Positions 28,601 through 36,795 of a stretch of DNA of 64,000 bases are shown piece by piece. The notes beneath the pieces are model-generated. The model was not told the origin of the DNA and did no database searches. It was given only the letters and a program-made list of their open reading frames with translations. Source of the stretch: Pseudobacter ginsenosidimutans. Its GTDB lineage: Bacteria; Bacteroidota; Bacteroidia; Chitinophagales; Chitinophagaceae. Position 1 is the stretch's first letter; every line of letters begins with the position of its first letter. The DNA lies in assembly GCF_007970185.1 (NCBI RefSeq), contig NZ_CP042431.1, positions 5,704,001 through 5,768,000 of the forward strand, in the 5' to 3' direction. The translations under genes were made by a program, and so were the position numbers.

Positions 28601-29098
28601 TATTCCTGGAATTCCGCAGACCGCGTGAACGTAGGCCTTTCACAACCCAAATACCGCGGCAATTTCAGCACCATGCTCCGTTACCAGGGCTTCACGCTGA
28701 ACGCTTCATTCGGATACCGTTTTGGTGGACAGATCTACAACCAGACGCTTATAGACAAGATCGAGAATGCAGACAGGTTCTTCAACGTGGATGCACGTGT
28801 GTACTATGACCGCTGGCAGAAACCCGGAGACATCGTGGCTTTCCGCGGATTGAACGAAACATCGAGAGTGGATCCTTCTTCCCGTTTTGTACAGAATGAA
28901 TCCACCCTTATCTGCCAGAACGTGAATCTCGCCTATGATGTTACCAGCAGGCAGCTCCTCCAGCGCATGCGCATGAAAGCGCTTCAGCTCACTGTGAATA
29001 CCGGCGAGCTGTTCTATATCTCTACCGTACGCCAGGAACGCGGCCTCGATTTTCCATTCACCAGACAGATCAGTTTCCAACTGTTTGCAACATTTTAA
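25655..29098 (+). CDS. SusC/RagA TonB-dependent transporter with STN signalling domain
   Basis: 1147 residues from ATG 25655. This start shares the context AAGTTATGCAAAAAAC with the SusC gene at 13122 and is preferred over a GTG at 25568. It contains a signal segment ending ASGRAQ, an STN domain (about 42-110, with LTLKQVFADIEKQTGYVVF), a carboxypeptidase-regulatory-like domain (about 135-215), a plug with the TonB-box-like VIENVVVTGIFNKPKESYTG and MNEIASITLLKDGSATALYG, then the barrel. It forms the transporter of an operon that includes SusD, DUF4843, PKD-like, TlpA-like and metalloprotease genes. Confidence 0.93.
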   Translation: MQKTARHKLAQILLVMRLTIMLMTVALVHAHASGRAQSITLSGKDLTLKQVFADIEKQTGYVVFSKKGTLAETKTVTFSAQNMPLKNFLDLVLKDQPLGYVISGKTIHLSRKVETPAQPTHQFITLYPEETRLPITGRITDSTGAPLAGATIAIRGGKITVTTDASGKFTIQAEAGDVLVISYVGFATENFKVKAGTKDIQISLSPAASVIENVVVTGIFNKPKESYTGATRTISEKEIREFQGRNIFVTLGNIDPAFNVVANNSIGSDPNRIPEIQLRGTRNLPNIDQFQAGTDAGQLAMRDQQFQYQAAALNAPLVIMDGFPISLQRMMDLNMNEIASITLLKDGSATALYGSQGANGVIVITTKQPAPGKLRLTYRGGINVSLPDLSSYNLLNARDKLALEKASGYFSNGTMDPANNLLLEKYYNDVLALVESGVNTDWLSKPLRTQVDQNHSVRLEGGDNAFRYAMEGQYNRINGVMKGSSRETVNGTVTLSYRLNKLNFSNNLRVGNSKSNESPWGSFSSYAKLNPYWSPYDANGNIVQTFRPFERQYWQQGEYSNPIANPMYDATLNTFNKSAYTSIVNNFQVEWRPINRVTLNGGISINSNQSTGDNFKPASHSAFSQYALADVFRKGTYDYSTGKDFSFTSRISANYYNLFNGVHGLTVGLSGELFESKTTNYGFSAEGFPDETVDFLGRALQYAQNGAPRGTESTVRRVGTVGSVNYVYDNRYFADVTYRIDGASQFGSNNRYAPFYSLGAGWNLHEEAFLRHLDYIDRLRLRGSFGVTGNQAFSAYQPLATYSYIMRDRYKNWIGATQSTLGNSNLKWQETNKMDIGLEASFLGDRIYIMADYYKENTSNLLSSVELPFSNGFTDYVENIGELQQRGWELSARITIIRNDATRLLWSVSGNIAHNEDKIVKLSQAMKAANDKLALQYDYTANTPNKIIREGESQNIIYAVRSLGIDPSTGKELYLNRFGQVTYSWNSADRVNVGLSQPKYRGNFSTMLRYQGFTLNASFGYRFGGQIYNQTLIDKIENADRFFNVDARVYYDRWQKPGDIVAFRGLNETSRVDPSSRFVQNESTLICQNVNLAYDVTSRQLLQRMRMKALQLTVNTGELFYISTVRQERGLDFPFTRQISFQLFATF

Positions 29099-29100
29099 TT

Positions 29101-30618
29101 ATGAGAAAAATGAACAAACTCACCATCACTATACTGATTACCGGCCTGGGTCTGCTGACCGGTTGCAACAAATGGCTCGATGTAAAACCAGAAGGGCAGA
29201 GCACCAGGGAACAGATGTTCCAGAGCCAGAAAGGATTCCGTGATGCACTTACCGGCGCCTACCTCGACCTCAAAAGCGGCGATGCCTATGGTAACGCACT
29301 CACCTGGGGTACTATCGAATACCTTGCGCGTAACTGGGATGTGATCGCCACTTCAAATACAACCCTCAATAATTTAGTTGCCGCCAACTACAATGATGCC
29401 GGTGTGAAAGACAGGGTTGCAGGCATCTATGCAAAAGAATACAAGATCATTGCCGATGTGAACAGTATCCTGGAATTCATCGATGGAAAGAAGAATATTT
29501 TTGAGGACGATAACTATGCATTGATCAAAGGCGAAGCCCTTGCGCTGCGCGCCTTTGCACATTTCGATGTGCTGCGCATGTTCGGTCCAATGCCCGGTAA
29601 CCCTGGCGGTATAGACGTACTGCCATATGTAACCGAAGTGTCCAGGAATATTGTTCCGCTTTCCAATTTCGACATGTTTGCCGCACAGGTGCTCAGGGAC
29701 CTGGACCAGGCCGAAGCATTGCTCAAAGACGTAGATCCGATCACGAAATTCACCATCACAGAACTGAACCCCGATCCGAATTACACTGGTGAGACCGTTG
29801 TTCGTGATAATTTTTATCTGTACCGTCAGGTACGCCTGAACTACTATGCAGTGCTGGCGCTCAAGGCAAGGGTATACAACTGGCTGGTGCCACGTGGCGA
29901 CGCCAACCGTGCTAACGCCGCCAAATATGCGCAGATGGTGATCGATGCAAAGGATGCAGCAGGTTTACCCGTTTTCACACTGGGCGGACTTTCCGATAAC
30001 CAGCTGGGCAATTACACCATGCCATCTGAACAGATCGCAGCGCTCAGTGTACATGATCTCAAATTGCAGGCTGAGAATAATTTCGATGAGAAGGGACAAT
30101 TCGCCCGTTATGATTTCAAGATCCAGGACAATTTCTATTATATCAATAACCTGTTCCCCGTTGGCGAAAGAGCCACCGATACAAGATGGGTGGGCATGTG
30201 GAGCTACAAGACCACTTCCGGGCAAACCGATTTTGTGAAGTACAAAAAGTACATACAAAAAGAAACCAATCCATTGTTGCAAATTCCGCTGTTACGCCTC
30301 AGCGAAATGTACCTGATCCTCACAGAATCCGCTACCAGCAAGGCTGAAGCAGAGAACTGGTATAAATTCTATTGTGATAAGAAAGGGATCCCCTTTACCA
30401 ATGGCTTCAGCTCCGGTGGATGGGAGGCAGACCGCAGGAACAAAATGATCCGGGAATATGTACGCGAATTCTATGCAGAAGGGCAAACCTTCTTCACCTA
30501 CAAACGCTACAATGTGACCGCATTGCCTGCCAGCTGGACCTATATCGGATTTACCGGCTCGCCGGCCAGATATATCGTTCCCAAGCCCGATCGTGAAATC
30601 TCATACCATAACAACTGA
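29101..30618 (+). CDS. SusD/RagB-family nutrient-binding lipoprotein
   Basis: 505 residues with lipobox GLLTGC (C22) followed by NKWLDVKPEGQSTREQMFQS. Characteristic segments are FRDALTGAYLDLKSGDAYG, EALALRAFAHFDVLRMFGP and LRLSEMYLILTESATSKAEA. It begins 2 bp after the SusC stop and is its partner lid. In this kind of operon the cargo is more often peptide than glycan, judged from the downstream protease and the absence of glycosidases. Confidence 0.92.
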   Translation: MRKMNKLTITILITGLGLLTGCNKWLDVKPEGQSTREQMFQSQKGFRDALTGAYLDLKSGDAYGNALTWGTIEYLARNWDVIATSNTTLNNLVAANYNDAGVKDRVAGIYAKEYKIIADVNSILEFIDGKKNIFEDDNYALIKGEALALRAFAHFDVLRMFGPMPGNPGGIDVLPYVTEVSRNIVPLSNFDMFAAQVLRDLDQAEALLKDVDPITKFTITELNPDPNYTGETVVRDNFYLYRQVRLNYYAVLALKARVYNWLVPRGDANRANAAKYAQMVIDAKDAAGLPVFTLGGLSDNQLGNYTMPSEQIAALSVHDLKLQAENNFDEKGQFARYDFKIQDNFYYINNLFPVGERATDTRWVGMWSYKTTSGQTDFVKYKKYIQKETNPLLQIPLLRLSEMYLILTESATSKAEAENWYKFYCDKKGIPFTNGFSSGGWEADRRNKMIREYVREFYAEGQTFFTYKRYNVTALPASWTYIGFTGSPARYIVPKPDREISYHNN

Positions 30619-30629
30619 TCAGTACAGCA

Positions 30630-31457
30630 ATGAAAAAATATATCTTCATATCTTTCTTATTACCGGCCCTGATTGCAGGTTGCAAAAGAAATGAGTACCT
30701 GCTTTTTTCAGATATTGCCAGGATACAACAGGCAGATACAACCGAAATAACCTATACATTCGTATACGAAGGGACTTCTGTTGTCAGAGACACTGTTTAC
30801 ATTCCCGTGAATACCATCGGTGGCATTACCGACAAAGACAGACCGGTAAAACTGGAGCAGCTCACGGAATACGATTATACCTATGTGCGTGATCCCGTCA
30901 CCAACCAGATCACGGACACCATCGCAACCGAACGCCCGTTCAAAGCCATACCCGGCAAACATTACGTGCCATTCGACGATCCAGCCATCACAGCTCTGAT
31001 GGTAGTCAAAGCCAATCAGCCTTCAGCCAGCCTTCCCGTGATACTGCTACGCGATCCCAGTCTCAAAGACAATACCTGGCGGCTGCGTGTGCAACTGGCG
31101 CCTAACAGTGATTTTGCAATAGGAGAGACCAGGTTCACACAGAGAGCCGTAGTTTTCTCAGACAGACTGGAACGTTTCTACTCCTGGAGATTCGATAACG
31201 GTGTGGCATCAGCCTGGGGCAACTTCGGGAACTACAGCATCCGGAAGCACCAGTTCATGATCGATGTACTGAATGTTCAGATTGACGAAAACTGGTACCA
31301 GGCTATTTTACAGGCCGGCGCTGCCAATCACTACAAGCTGCTGCTGAAAGATGCTCTGGCAGCTTACAACAGCGATCCTTCCAATATCGCGTCCGGAAAA
31401 GCGCCCATGCGTGAAACCGATTCGCCCACCAGTCCGCTGATCTCTTTCCCTAACTAA
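30630..31457 (+). CDS. DUF4843 domain-containing lipoprotein
   Basis: 275 residues, lipobox ALIAGC (C18). The sequence after it (EYLLFSDIARIQQADTTEITYTF, in part) and the later YSWRFDNGVASAWGNFGNYS are typical of DUF4843, a family repeatedly found after SusC/SusD with PKD-like and TlpA or metalloprotease genes. It is probably a beta-sandwich surface lipoprotein that helps bind the substrate of the SusCD complex. It is 11 bp from the SusD gene and 18 bp from the next gene. Confidence 0.82.
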   Translation: MKKYIFISFLLPALIAGCKRNEYLLFSDIARIQQADTTEITYTFVYEGTSVVRDTVYIPVNTIGGITDKDRPVKLEQLTEYDYTYVRDPVTNQITDTIATERPFKAIPGKHYVPFDDPAITALMVVKANQPSASLPVILLRDPSLKDNTWRLRVQLAPNSDFAIGETRFTQRAVVFSDRLERFYSWRFDNGVASAWGNFGNYSIRKHQFMIDVLNVQIDENWYQAILQAGAANHYKLLLKDALAAYNSDPSNIASGKAPMRETDSPTSPLISFPN

Positions 31458-31475
31458 TCCCATCACCGAACTACA

Positions 31476-32963
31476 ATGAAAAGAATATATATCATCACCG
31501 CCTGCCTGCTGTCTCTGCTGGCTGCATGCAAAAAAGATGACAGTACCTCCGGCACTCCCAAGCCCGCTGTAAAAGTGAGCGGATTGCAGACGAGCTACAA
31601 TGTATACACTCACCAGGACTTCCTGACTGTACAGCCCGTAGTGGAAAACGAGAATGAATACAATTATTACTGGACACTTTTCAATTCTGCGCATACCGCC
31701 AACCAGGGCCTCGTGATTCCCGATACACTCGCGCTAACAAAAGACCTGCACTATGAAGTAATGAAAGACCCCGGTTCTTATATTCTTGTATTCAATGTGA
31801 AAGATAAAAAGACCGGCGTTACCACTCAATTCAAGTCCACCACCATCATTTCCACGCTGAACATGAATGGATGGTACCTGCTGAAAGACAATGCCGGCAA
31901 AACCGATCTCGACTTCATTTACAATACAGGCAGGATCGATAACTGGATATCTTTCTACAACAATAACAAGAGTCTCGATGGCAATGCCGTGAAAATGCTC
32001 TTTGTGCCAGGAATGAAGAAAACGCCAACTGCTGCAGATCCATACAACACCCTGATGGTATTGTCTGAGAACGATGCTGCCGTATACCGTATAGACAATG
32101 GCACCATGGTAATGGACTTCAACAATATGTTCTTTACCAAACCCGCTGTGCGCAAGCCCCAGGGTGCATTCCAGCCCACCGCGCTCAACACGGTGTTCTT
32201 CATGAACAATGGCAGAACCTACTTCATGAGCAAGGGCACACTCTTTGCCAATATGCCCACTGATGCCAATGGAATCAACTACACCAATATCAGTCCTGTT
32301 TCCACAACAGTGGCGGCAGAACTGCTCTGGAACAGGAATACCAAAAGCATATTCACCATCACCGGCGCCAACTATTCAGAACTGAAATTCAATACAGGCG
32401 GTGGCAGACTGATGAACCTGAATGCAGAACTGGAATGGGCTGCAGGCTATCCCAACAACCGTGGCGTGGCATTGCTGCTGTTCCGCAATCCAAAAGATAC
32501 AGGTTATATCTTCAAGGTGGATGGCAGGTTCGGCCCGCTTGCCGGTTATCCACCGGATTCTGTAGTGATTGCCCGTGATACCATCGTTCCTGAACATTCG
32601 CTGATGCATGCAGGTAAGATCTGTGGCAATTATGATGTAGACATCATTTACTATTCAGTTGGCAACAATATTTACATGATGGACCTGGCCACCCAAACAC
32701 CTGCACTGCAATTCACACTGCCGGCAGGAGAGGAAGTGACAGCCTTCCAGCATATCAAATATCCTGTGCCCGCCAGTGGAGTGGTCAATACACAGAACTG
32801 GATCGTGATAGCCACCTACAAGGATGGACGATACAAAATATACAAACACGCCCCGGGTAGCACTTTCACCATTCAGGCAAAGGCTCAGCCAGACTTTGAA
32901 GGAGAGGGGCGCGTAACATCTGTGATGTACATGGAGCAGGGGAACGGCACACGAAGTTTCTAA
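31476..32963 (+). CDS. PKD-like family lipoprotein
   Basis: 495 residues with lipobox SLLAAC (C18). The N-terminal third has a PKD-like beta-sandwich, including YNYYWTLFNS and PGSYILVFNVKDKKTG. The remainder looks like a beta-propeller-type region with repeated hydrophobic blades and no catalytic motif. The family is a regular companion of SusCD-DUF4843 operons and is thought to be a surface-exposed binding component. Its position inside an uninterrupted operon supports that role. Confidence 0.8.
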   Translation: MKRIYIITACLLSLLAACKKDDSTSGTPKPAVKVSGLQTSYNVYTHQDFLTVQPVVENENEYNYYWTLFNSAHTANQGLVIPDTLALTKDLHYEVMKDPGSYILVFNVKDKKTGVTTQFKSTTIISTLNMNGWYLLKDNAGKTDLDFIYNTGRIDNWISFYNNNKSLDGNAVKMLFVPGMKKTPTAADPYNTLMVLSENDAAVYRIDNGTMVMDFNNMFFTKPAVRKPQGAFQPTALNTVFFMNNGRTYFMSKGTLFANMPTDANGINYTNISPVSTTVAAELLWNRNTKSIFTITGANYSELKFNTGGGRLMNLNAELEWAAGYPNNRGVALLLFRNPKDTGYIFKVDGRFGPLAGYPPDSVVIARDTIVPEHSLMHAGKICGNYDVDIIYYSVGNNIYMMDLATQTPALQFTLPAGEEVTAFQHIKYPVPASGVVNTQNWIVIATYKDGRYKIYKHAPGSTFTIQAKAQPDFEGEGRVTSVMYMEQGNGTRSF

Positions 32964-32995
32964 GATTACATTTTTACAAAAACAAACATGATCCA

Positions 32996-33865
32996 ATGAG
33001 GAGAATAATGCTGGCAACAGCAGCCTGCTGCTTCTATGCAGCAGGTCTGCTGGCGCAATCGAAAACGGATTCTGCATTGATAGAAAAACAAGAGCTGGAA
33101 CTGAAACAGGCACTGGCCGATGCAGACAGGAAACTGGAAGAGCGTCAGAAACTTTATCAGGAAGTGCAAAACAAGAAAGTGAAATATGATACCATCGGAC
33201 TGGCCCAATACCGTTTTGAAATGGCGCAACTCAAGCAGGAACGAAGGTTACAGGCTATCGAATTTGTGAAAGCACACCCTGATTACAAGGTGAGCGTTGA
33301 TGCCCTGAAAGACGTGGTTGGTCATCTTCCAGACAATATCGTTGCTTACAACAAATTATTCAACAGGCTCAGCAAGTCTGTTCGCAAGAGTAAAGAAGGA
33401 CTGGAGCTTAAGAAATCCATCGATGGCTTCATGGCCGTGCGTACCGGCGCTAAAGCCCCGTTATTTTCGTCAACCGATACTGCCGGCCATGCAGTTGATC
33501 TGAAAGGCTTCAGGGGAAAATATGTTCTGATCGATTTCTGGGCAAGCTGGTGCTATCCCTGCAGGGATGAAAACCCCAACCTGGTGAAAGCATTTGAAAA
33601 ATACAAAAACAGGAATTTCACTGTACTCGGTGTTTCACTGGATCAGCCCGGTAAACATGATGCCTGGACCAAAGCCATCAAAGACGACGGGCTTACCTGG
33701 CAGCATGTTTCCGATCTCAAATACTGGAAAAATGAAGTGGCTTTGTTGTACAGCGTACGTTCCATTCCACAGAACTTCCTGCTGGATCCGAAAGGAAAAA
33801 TCATTGCAGCCAATCTGAGAGGAGAGGAGCTGCACCGGAAATTACAAGAATTGCTCCCACATTAA
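32996..33865 (+). CDS. TlpA-family thiol-disulfide oxidoreductase
   Basis: 289 residues. After the signal peptide (MRRIMLATAACCFYAAGLLAQ region) comes a long charged helical stretch (about 25-125) rich in Lys, Glu and Gln that is likely coiled coil. Then follows a thioredoxin-fold domain (about 150-285) with the active site WCYPC (C186, C189), FWASWC and the cis-proline region SIPQNFLLD. It is a periplasmic reductant or disulfide handler, perhaps opening disulfides of proteins taken up or digested by this locus. The next gene, a metalloprotease, begins 8 bp downstream. Confidence 0.87.
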   Translation: MRRIMLATAACCFYAAGLLAQSKTDSALIEKQELELKQALADADRKLEERQKLYQEVQNKKVKYDTIGLAQYRFEMAQLKQERRLQAIEFVKAHPDYKVSVDALKDVVGHLPDNIVAYNKLFNRLSKSVRKSKEGLELKKSIDGFMAVRTGAKAPLFSSTDTAGHAVDLKGFRGKYVLIDFWASWCYPCRDENPNLVKAFEKYKNRNFTVLGVSLDQPGKHDAWTKAIKDDGLTWQHVSDLKYWKNEVALLYSVRSIPQNFLLDPKGKIIAANLRGEELHRKLQELLPH

Positions 33866-33873
33866 ATATTGTT

Positions 33874-36399
33874 ATGTCAAAAATGAACATCCTTCCCATC
33901 GTTCTGATGATGGGCTTACCCTCTTTTGCGCTGGCCCAAAAGAAAGGCGCGGTGAAAAACAATACAGCCGTCAAAGATTCCATTCCGAAAGTGGAAAACA
34001 CGAAAACCGCAGATGGCCTGAAGCCTTATGACGAAGTGATCACAAAGAAAGCTGTCAGCAGATCCGGTATGTTCCGCATCCATCAGATTGATGAACAATA
34101 TTTCTTCGAAATCCCTGACAGCCTGTTGAACCGCGATATCCTGGTGGTGAACCGCATCTCCAAAGCGCCAGCAGGGCTTCGTCCAAACCTGAATGTCTAT
34201 GCCGGTGATCAGGTAGCCGAGAACGTTATACGCTTCGAGAAAGGGCCCAACAACCGCATCTTCATGAAGCGAATGATCTTCCGCGAGAAATCTGCGGACA
34301 GCACCGAGAACGGCATGTACAGATCTGTGCTCAATTCAAGCCTGCAGCCCATTGTGGCATCCTTTCCCGTAAAAGCACTGGGAAAAGACAGCAGTTCTTA
34401 TGTACTGGACCTGACCTCTTTCATTCAAACCGAGAACGAGATCCTGCATTTTGGCCCCGAAGCGAAAAAAGGACTGGCCCTCGGCGCCATTCAAACAGAC
34501 AAATCATATGTAGTGAGCATCAACGCATTTCCCATCAACGTGGAAGTGAAAACCATGCGTACCTATATGCCCGCTGCACCAGGTTCCACTCTGCCTGCCA
34601 CCTATGAGCTCAACAGCTCCCTGGTGTTGCTGCCTGCTGTTCCCATGCAGCCACGCTTTGCCGATGCAAGGGTTGGCTTCTTCTCCAGGGGAATTGTAGA
34701 CTTCGATGCAGAGCCGCAACGCGTTTCCTCCCGCTACTACGCCACACGCTGGCGCCTGGAGCCAAAGCCGGAAGACCGCGCAAAATATCTGCGTGGCGAA
34801 CTGGTAGAACCTCAGAAACCCATCATCTATTATATCGATCCCGCCACGCCGAAAAAATGGGTGCCCTATCTCATCGCCGGGGTGAACGACTGGCAGGCAG
34901 CATTCGAACAGGCTGGTTTCAGGAATGCCATCAAAGCATTGCCCGCACCGGAAAACGACAGCACCTGGAGCATCGACGATGCCAGGCATAATGTAATAGT
35001 GTACAAACCTTCAGCCATCGCAAATGCAAGCGGACCGCATGTGCACGATCCACGCAGCGGGGAGATCATCGAAACGCATATCAACTGGTACCACAATATC
35101 ATGGCGCTGGTGCACGACTGGTACATGATCCAGGCAGGAGCCATCGACCCGCGCGCACGCACCATGCAGTTCGACGATGAACTGATGGGGCAGCTCATCC
35201 GCTTCGTATCTTCTCACGAGGTAGGACATACGCTCGGGCTCATGCACAACTATGGTTCCAGCTCTACCGTGCCTGTAGAAAAACTCCGTGACAAAAAATA
35301 TGTGGAAGAGCACGGACATACACCTTCCATCATGGATTATGCCCGTTTCAATTATGTAGCGCAACCGGAAGACAAGATCTCCGAACGCGGCATCTTCCCG
35401 CGCATCGGCGCATACGACAAATGGGCCATCCAATGGGGCTACCGCTGGTTGCCACAATTCACTTCTGCCGACGCAGAAACTCCTTACCTTAATCAACTGA
35501 TCATCGACAGCCTGGGCAAAAACAATCAACTCTTCTTCGGTTTCGAAATGGATGCCTACGATCCACGCTCTCAAAGCGAAGACCTTGGAGACGATGCCGT
35601 ACTCGCCAGCACCTATGGCATCAAAAACCTCCAGCGCATCCTGCCTCAACTGCCTGAATGGACACGCAAACCCAATGAAGGATACGAGAACCTGCGCGAA
35701 ATGAGCGCGCAATTATTCCGTCAGTATAATCTCTACATGGCCCATGTACTGAAAACTGTGGGAGGTTCTTATACCACGCCGAAAAGTGTTGAGCAAGCTG
35801 GTCCTGTTTTCGAGCCCGTACCCTACAAGAAACAGAAAGAAGCTATGAAGTTCCTGGACAATTATCTTTGGAATATTCCCGAATGGCTTAGCAACGACCA
35901 AAGCTTCCAGCTTACCGGCTCCACTGCCGAGCCTTTTTTCGGCACTATCCAGTTTACAGCAATTTCACGACTGCTCGGCTCCGGCACGCTGATCAATTTC
36001 ATCAAAAACGAGAACAGGTATAAAGACAGGAAGCTGTACACTTGTACAGAATTCCTCACTGATCTGCGCAAGAGTGTTTGGACGGAGCTCTATTCCGGTA
36101 AATCTATCGGCCTGAACAGGCGCAACCTCCAGAGGACCTATATCGATGCGGCTTTTACAGCATTCCGTGCGGTAAATGAGATCGTAGGAAGGAACAGTGG
36201 CAATGGTTTACAATTGTACATTAATCCTGATCCCACCAAATCCGATGTGGCCAGCCTGATGCGCAGGCATTTACTGATGCTGAAGAAGGATATCGCCACT
36301 GCAATTCCTTACCAGACCGGCTTTGCAAAAGACCATCTGGAAAATATCGTAGCCCGGATAGACAAGGCGCTCAAAGAAGGGAACGAAATTCCGAAATAA
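33874..36399 (+). CDS. Secreted zinc-dependent metalloprotease (DUF5117/DUF4953 type)
   Basis: 841 residues with a signal peptide (MNILPIVLMMGLPSFALAQ). The extended metzincin-type zinc motif HEVGHTLGLMH is at H448, E449, H452 and H458. An N-terminal DUF5117-like region (about 80-300) and a long C-terminal region flank it, as in the family annotated zinc-dependent metalloprotease in Bacteroidota. It is the last gene of the operon and is followed by a strong terminator. It is expected to hydrolyse imported peptides or proteins in the periplasm or at the surface, which gives the locus its probable role. Confidence 0.88.
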   Translation: MSKMNILPIVLMMGLPSFALAQKKGAVKNNTAVKDSIPKVENTKTADGLKPYDEVITKKAVSRSGMFRIHQIDEQYFFEIPDSLLNRDILVVNRISKAPAGLRPNLNVYAGDQVAENVIRFEKGPNNRIFMKRMIFREKSADSTENGMYRSVLNSSLQPIVASFPVKALGKDSSSYVLDLTSFIQTENEILHFGPEAKKGLALGAIQTDKSYVVSINAFPINVEVKTMRTYMPAAPGSTLPATYELNSSLVLLPAVPMQPRFADARVGFFSRGIVDFDAEPQRVSSRYYATRWRLEPKPEDRAKYLRGELVEPQKPIIYYIDPATPKKWVPYLIAGVNDWQAAFEQAGFRNAIKALPAPENDSTWSIDDARHNVIVYKPSAIANASGPHVHDPRSGEIIETHINWYHNIMALVHDWYMIQAGAIDPRARTMQFDDELMGQLIRFVSSHEVGHTLGLMHNYGSSSTVPVEKLRDKKYVEEHGHTPSIMDYARFNYVAQPEDKISERGIFPRIGAYDKWAIQWGYRWLPQFTSADAETPYLNQLIIDSLGKNNQLFFGFEMDAYDPRSQSEDLGDDAVLASTYGIKNLQRILPQLPEWTRKPNEGYENLREMSAQLFRQYNLYMAHVLKTVGGSYTTPKSVEQAGPVFEPVPYKKQKEAMKFLDNYLWNIPEWLSNDQSFQLTGSTAEPFFGTIQFTAISRLLGSGTLINFIKNENRYKDRKLYTCTEFLTDLRKSVWTELYSGKSIGLNRRNLQRTYIDAAFTAFRAVNEIVGRNSGNGLQLYINPDPTKSDVASLMRRHLLMLKKDIATAIPYQTGFAKDHLENIVARIDKALKEGNEIPK

Positions 36400-36429
36400 T
36401 AAGAACCCGCCTTACCTGATCGTTTGGCA

Positions 36430-36463
36430 GCCATCATGCTCCGGCATGGTGGCTTTTTCTTTT
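36430..36463 (+). terminator. Rho-independent terminator of the peptide-uptake operon
   Basis: A 10-bp stem GCCATCATGC / GCATGGTGGC with one G-T wobble and a TCCG loop, followed by TTTTTCTTTT. It lies 30 bp past the metalloprotease stop. Confidence 0.85.
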
Positions 36464-36533
36464 CCATTATTATCCGGTTATTTTCGATACATTGCACAGG
36501 ATGGTCAATTTTGAGAACTCTAAAGATTCAGTT

Positions 36534-36776
36534 ATGACGATTCAGGTTCATAATCTAAGCGCGGACATGACTGACCGGCAATTGAGAAAGATATTCGAAA
36601 CTTTTGGTGTTGTAGTAACTGCCACTGTTTCCCGCAATCAATTCAATGGCCGCTCCAACAGGCATGGACTGGTTGAGATGTTGAAACTGGCCGACGGAGA
36701 AAATGCCATCAATTCACTGGACAGATCTATCATTGACGGAAAGATCATTTCAGTTTCAGTCTCTAATGAATACTGA
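36534..36776 (+). CDS. Small RNA-binding protein, single RRM domain
   Basis: 80 residues from ATG 36534, immediately at the RRM start (MTIQVHNLSADMTDRQL); ATG 36501 or TTG 36492 would add a short leader. RNP2-like IQVHNL and RNP1-like RHGLVEM flank the usual beta-alpha-beta pattern. This is a paralogue in type, but not a close copy, of the RRM protein at 10762-10998. A possible upstream start of the GH130 gene (ATG 36766) overlaps its stop, so the two could be translationally linked. Confidence 0.75.
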   Translation: MTIQVHNLSADMTDRQLRKIFETFGVVVTATVSRNQFNGRSNRHGLVEMLKLADGENAINSLDRSIIDGKIISVSVSNEY

Positions 36777-36795
36777 TCAACTTCCTTCAATCCCC

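Noticed and set aside
32655-33113. Minus-strand frames across the PKD-like and TlpA genes
   Set aside because: They are shadows of two well-supported plus-strand genes.
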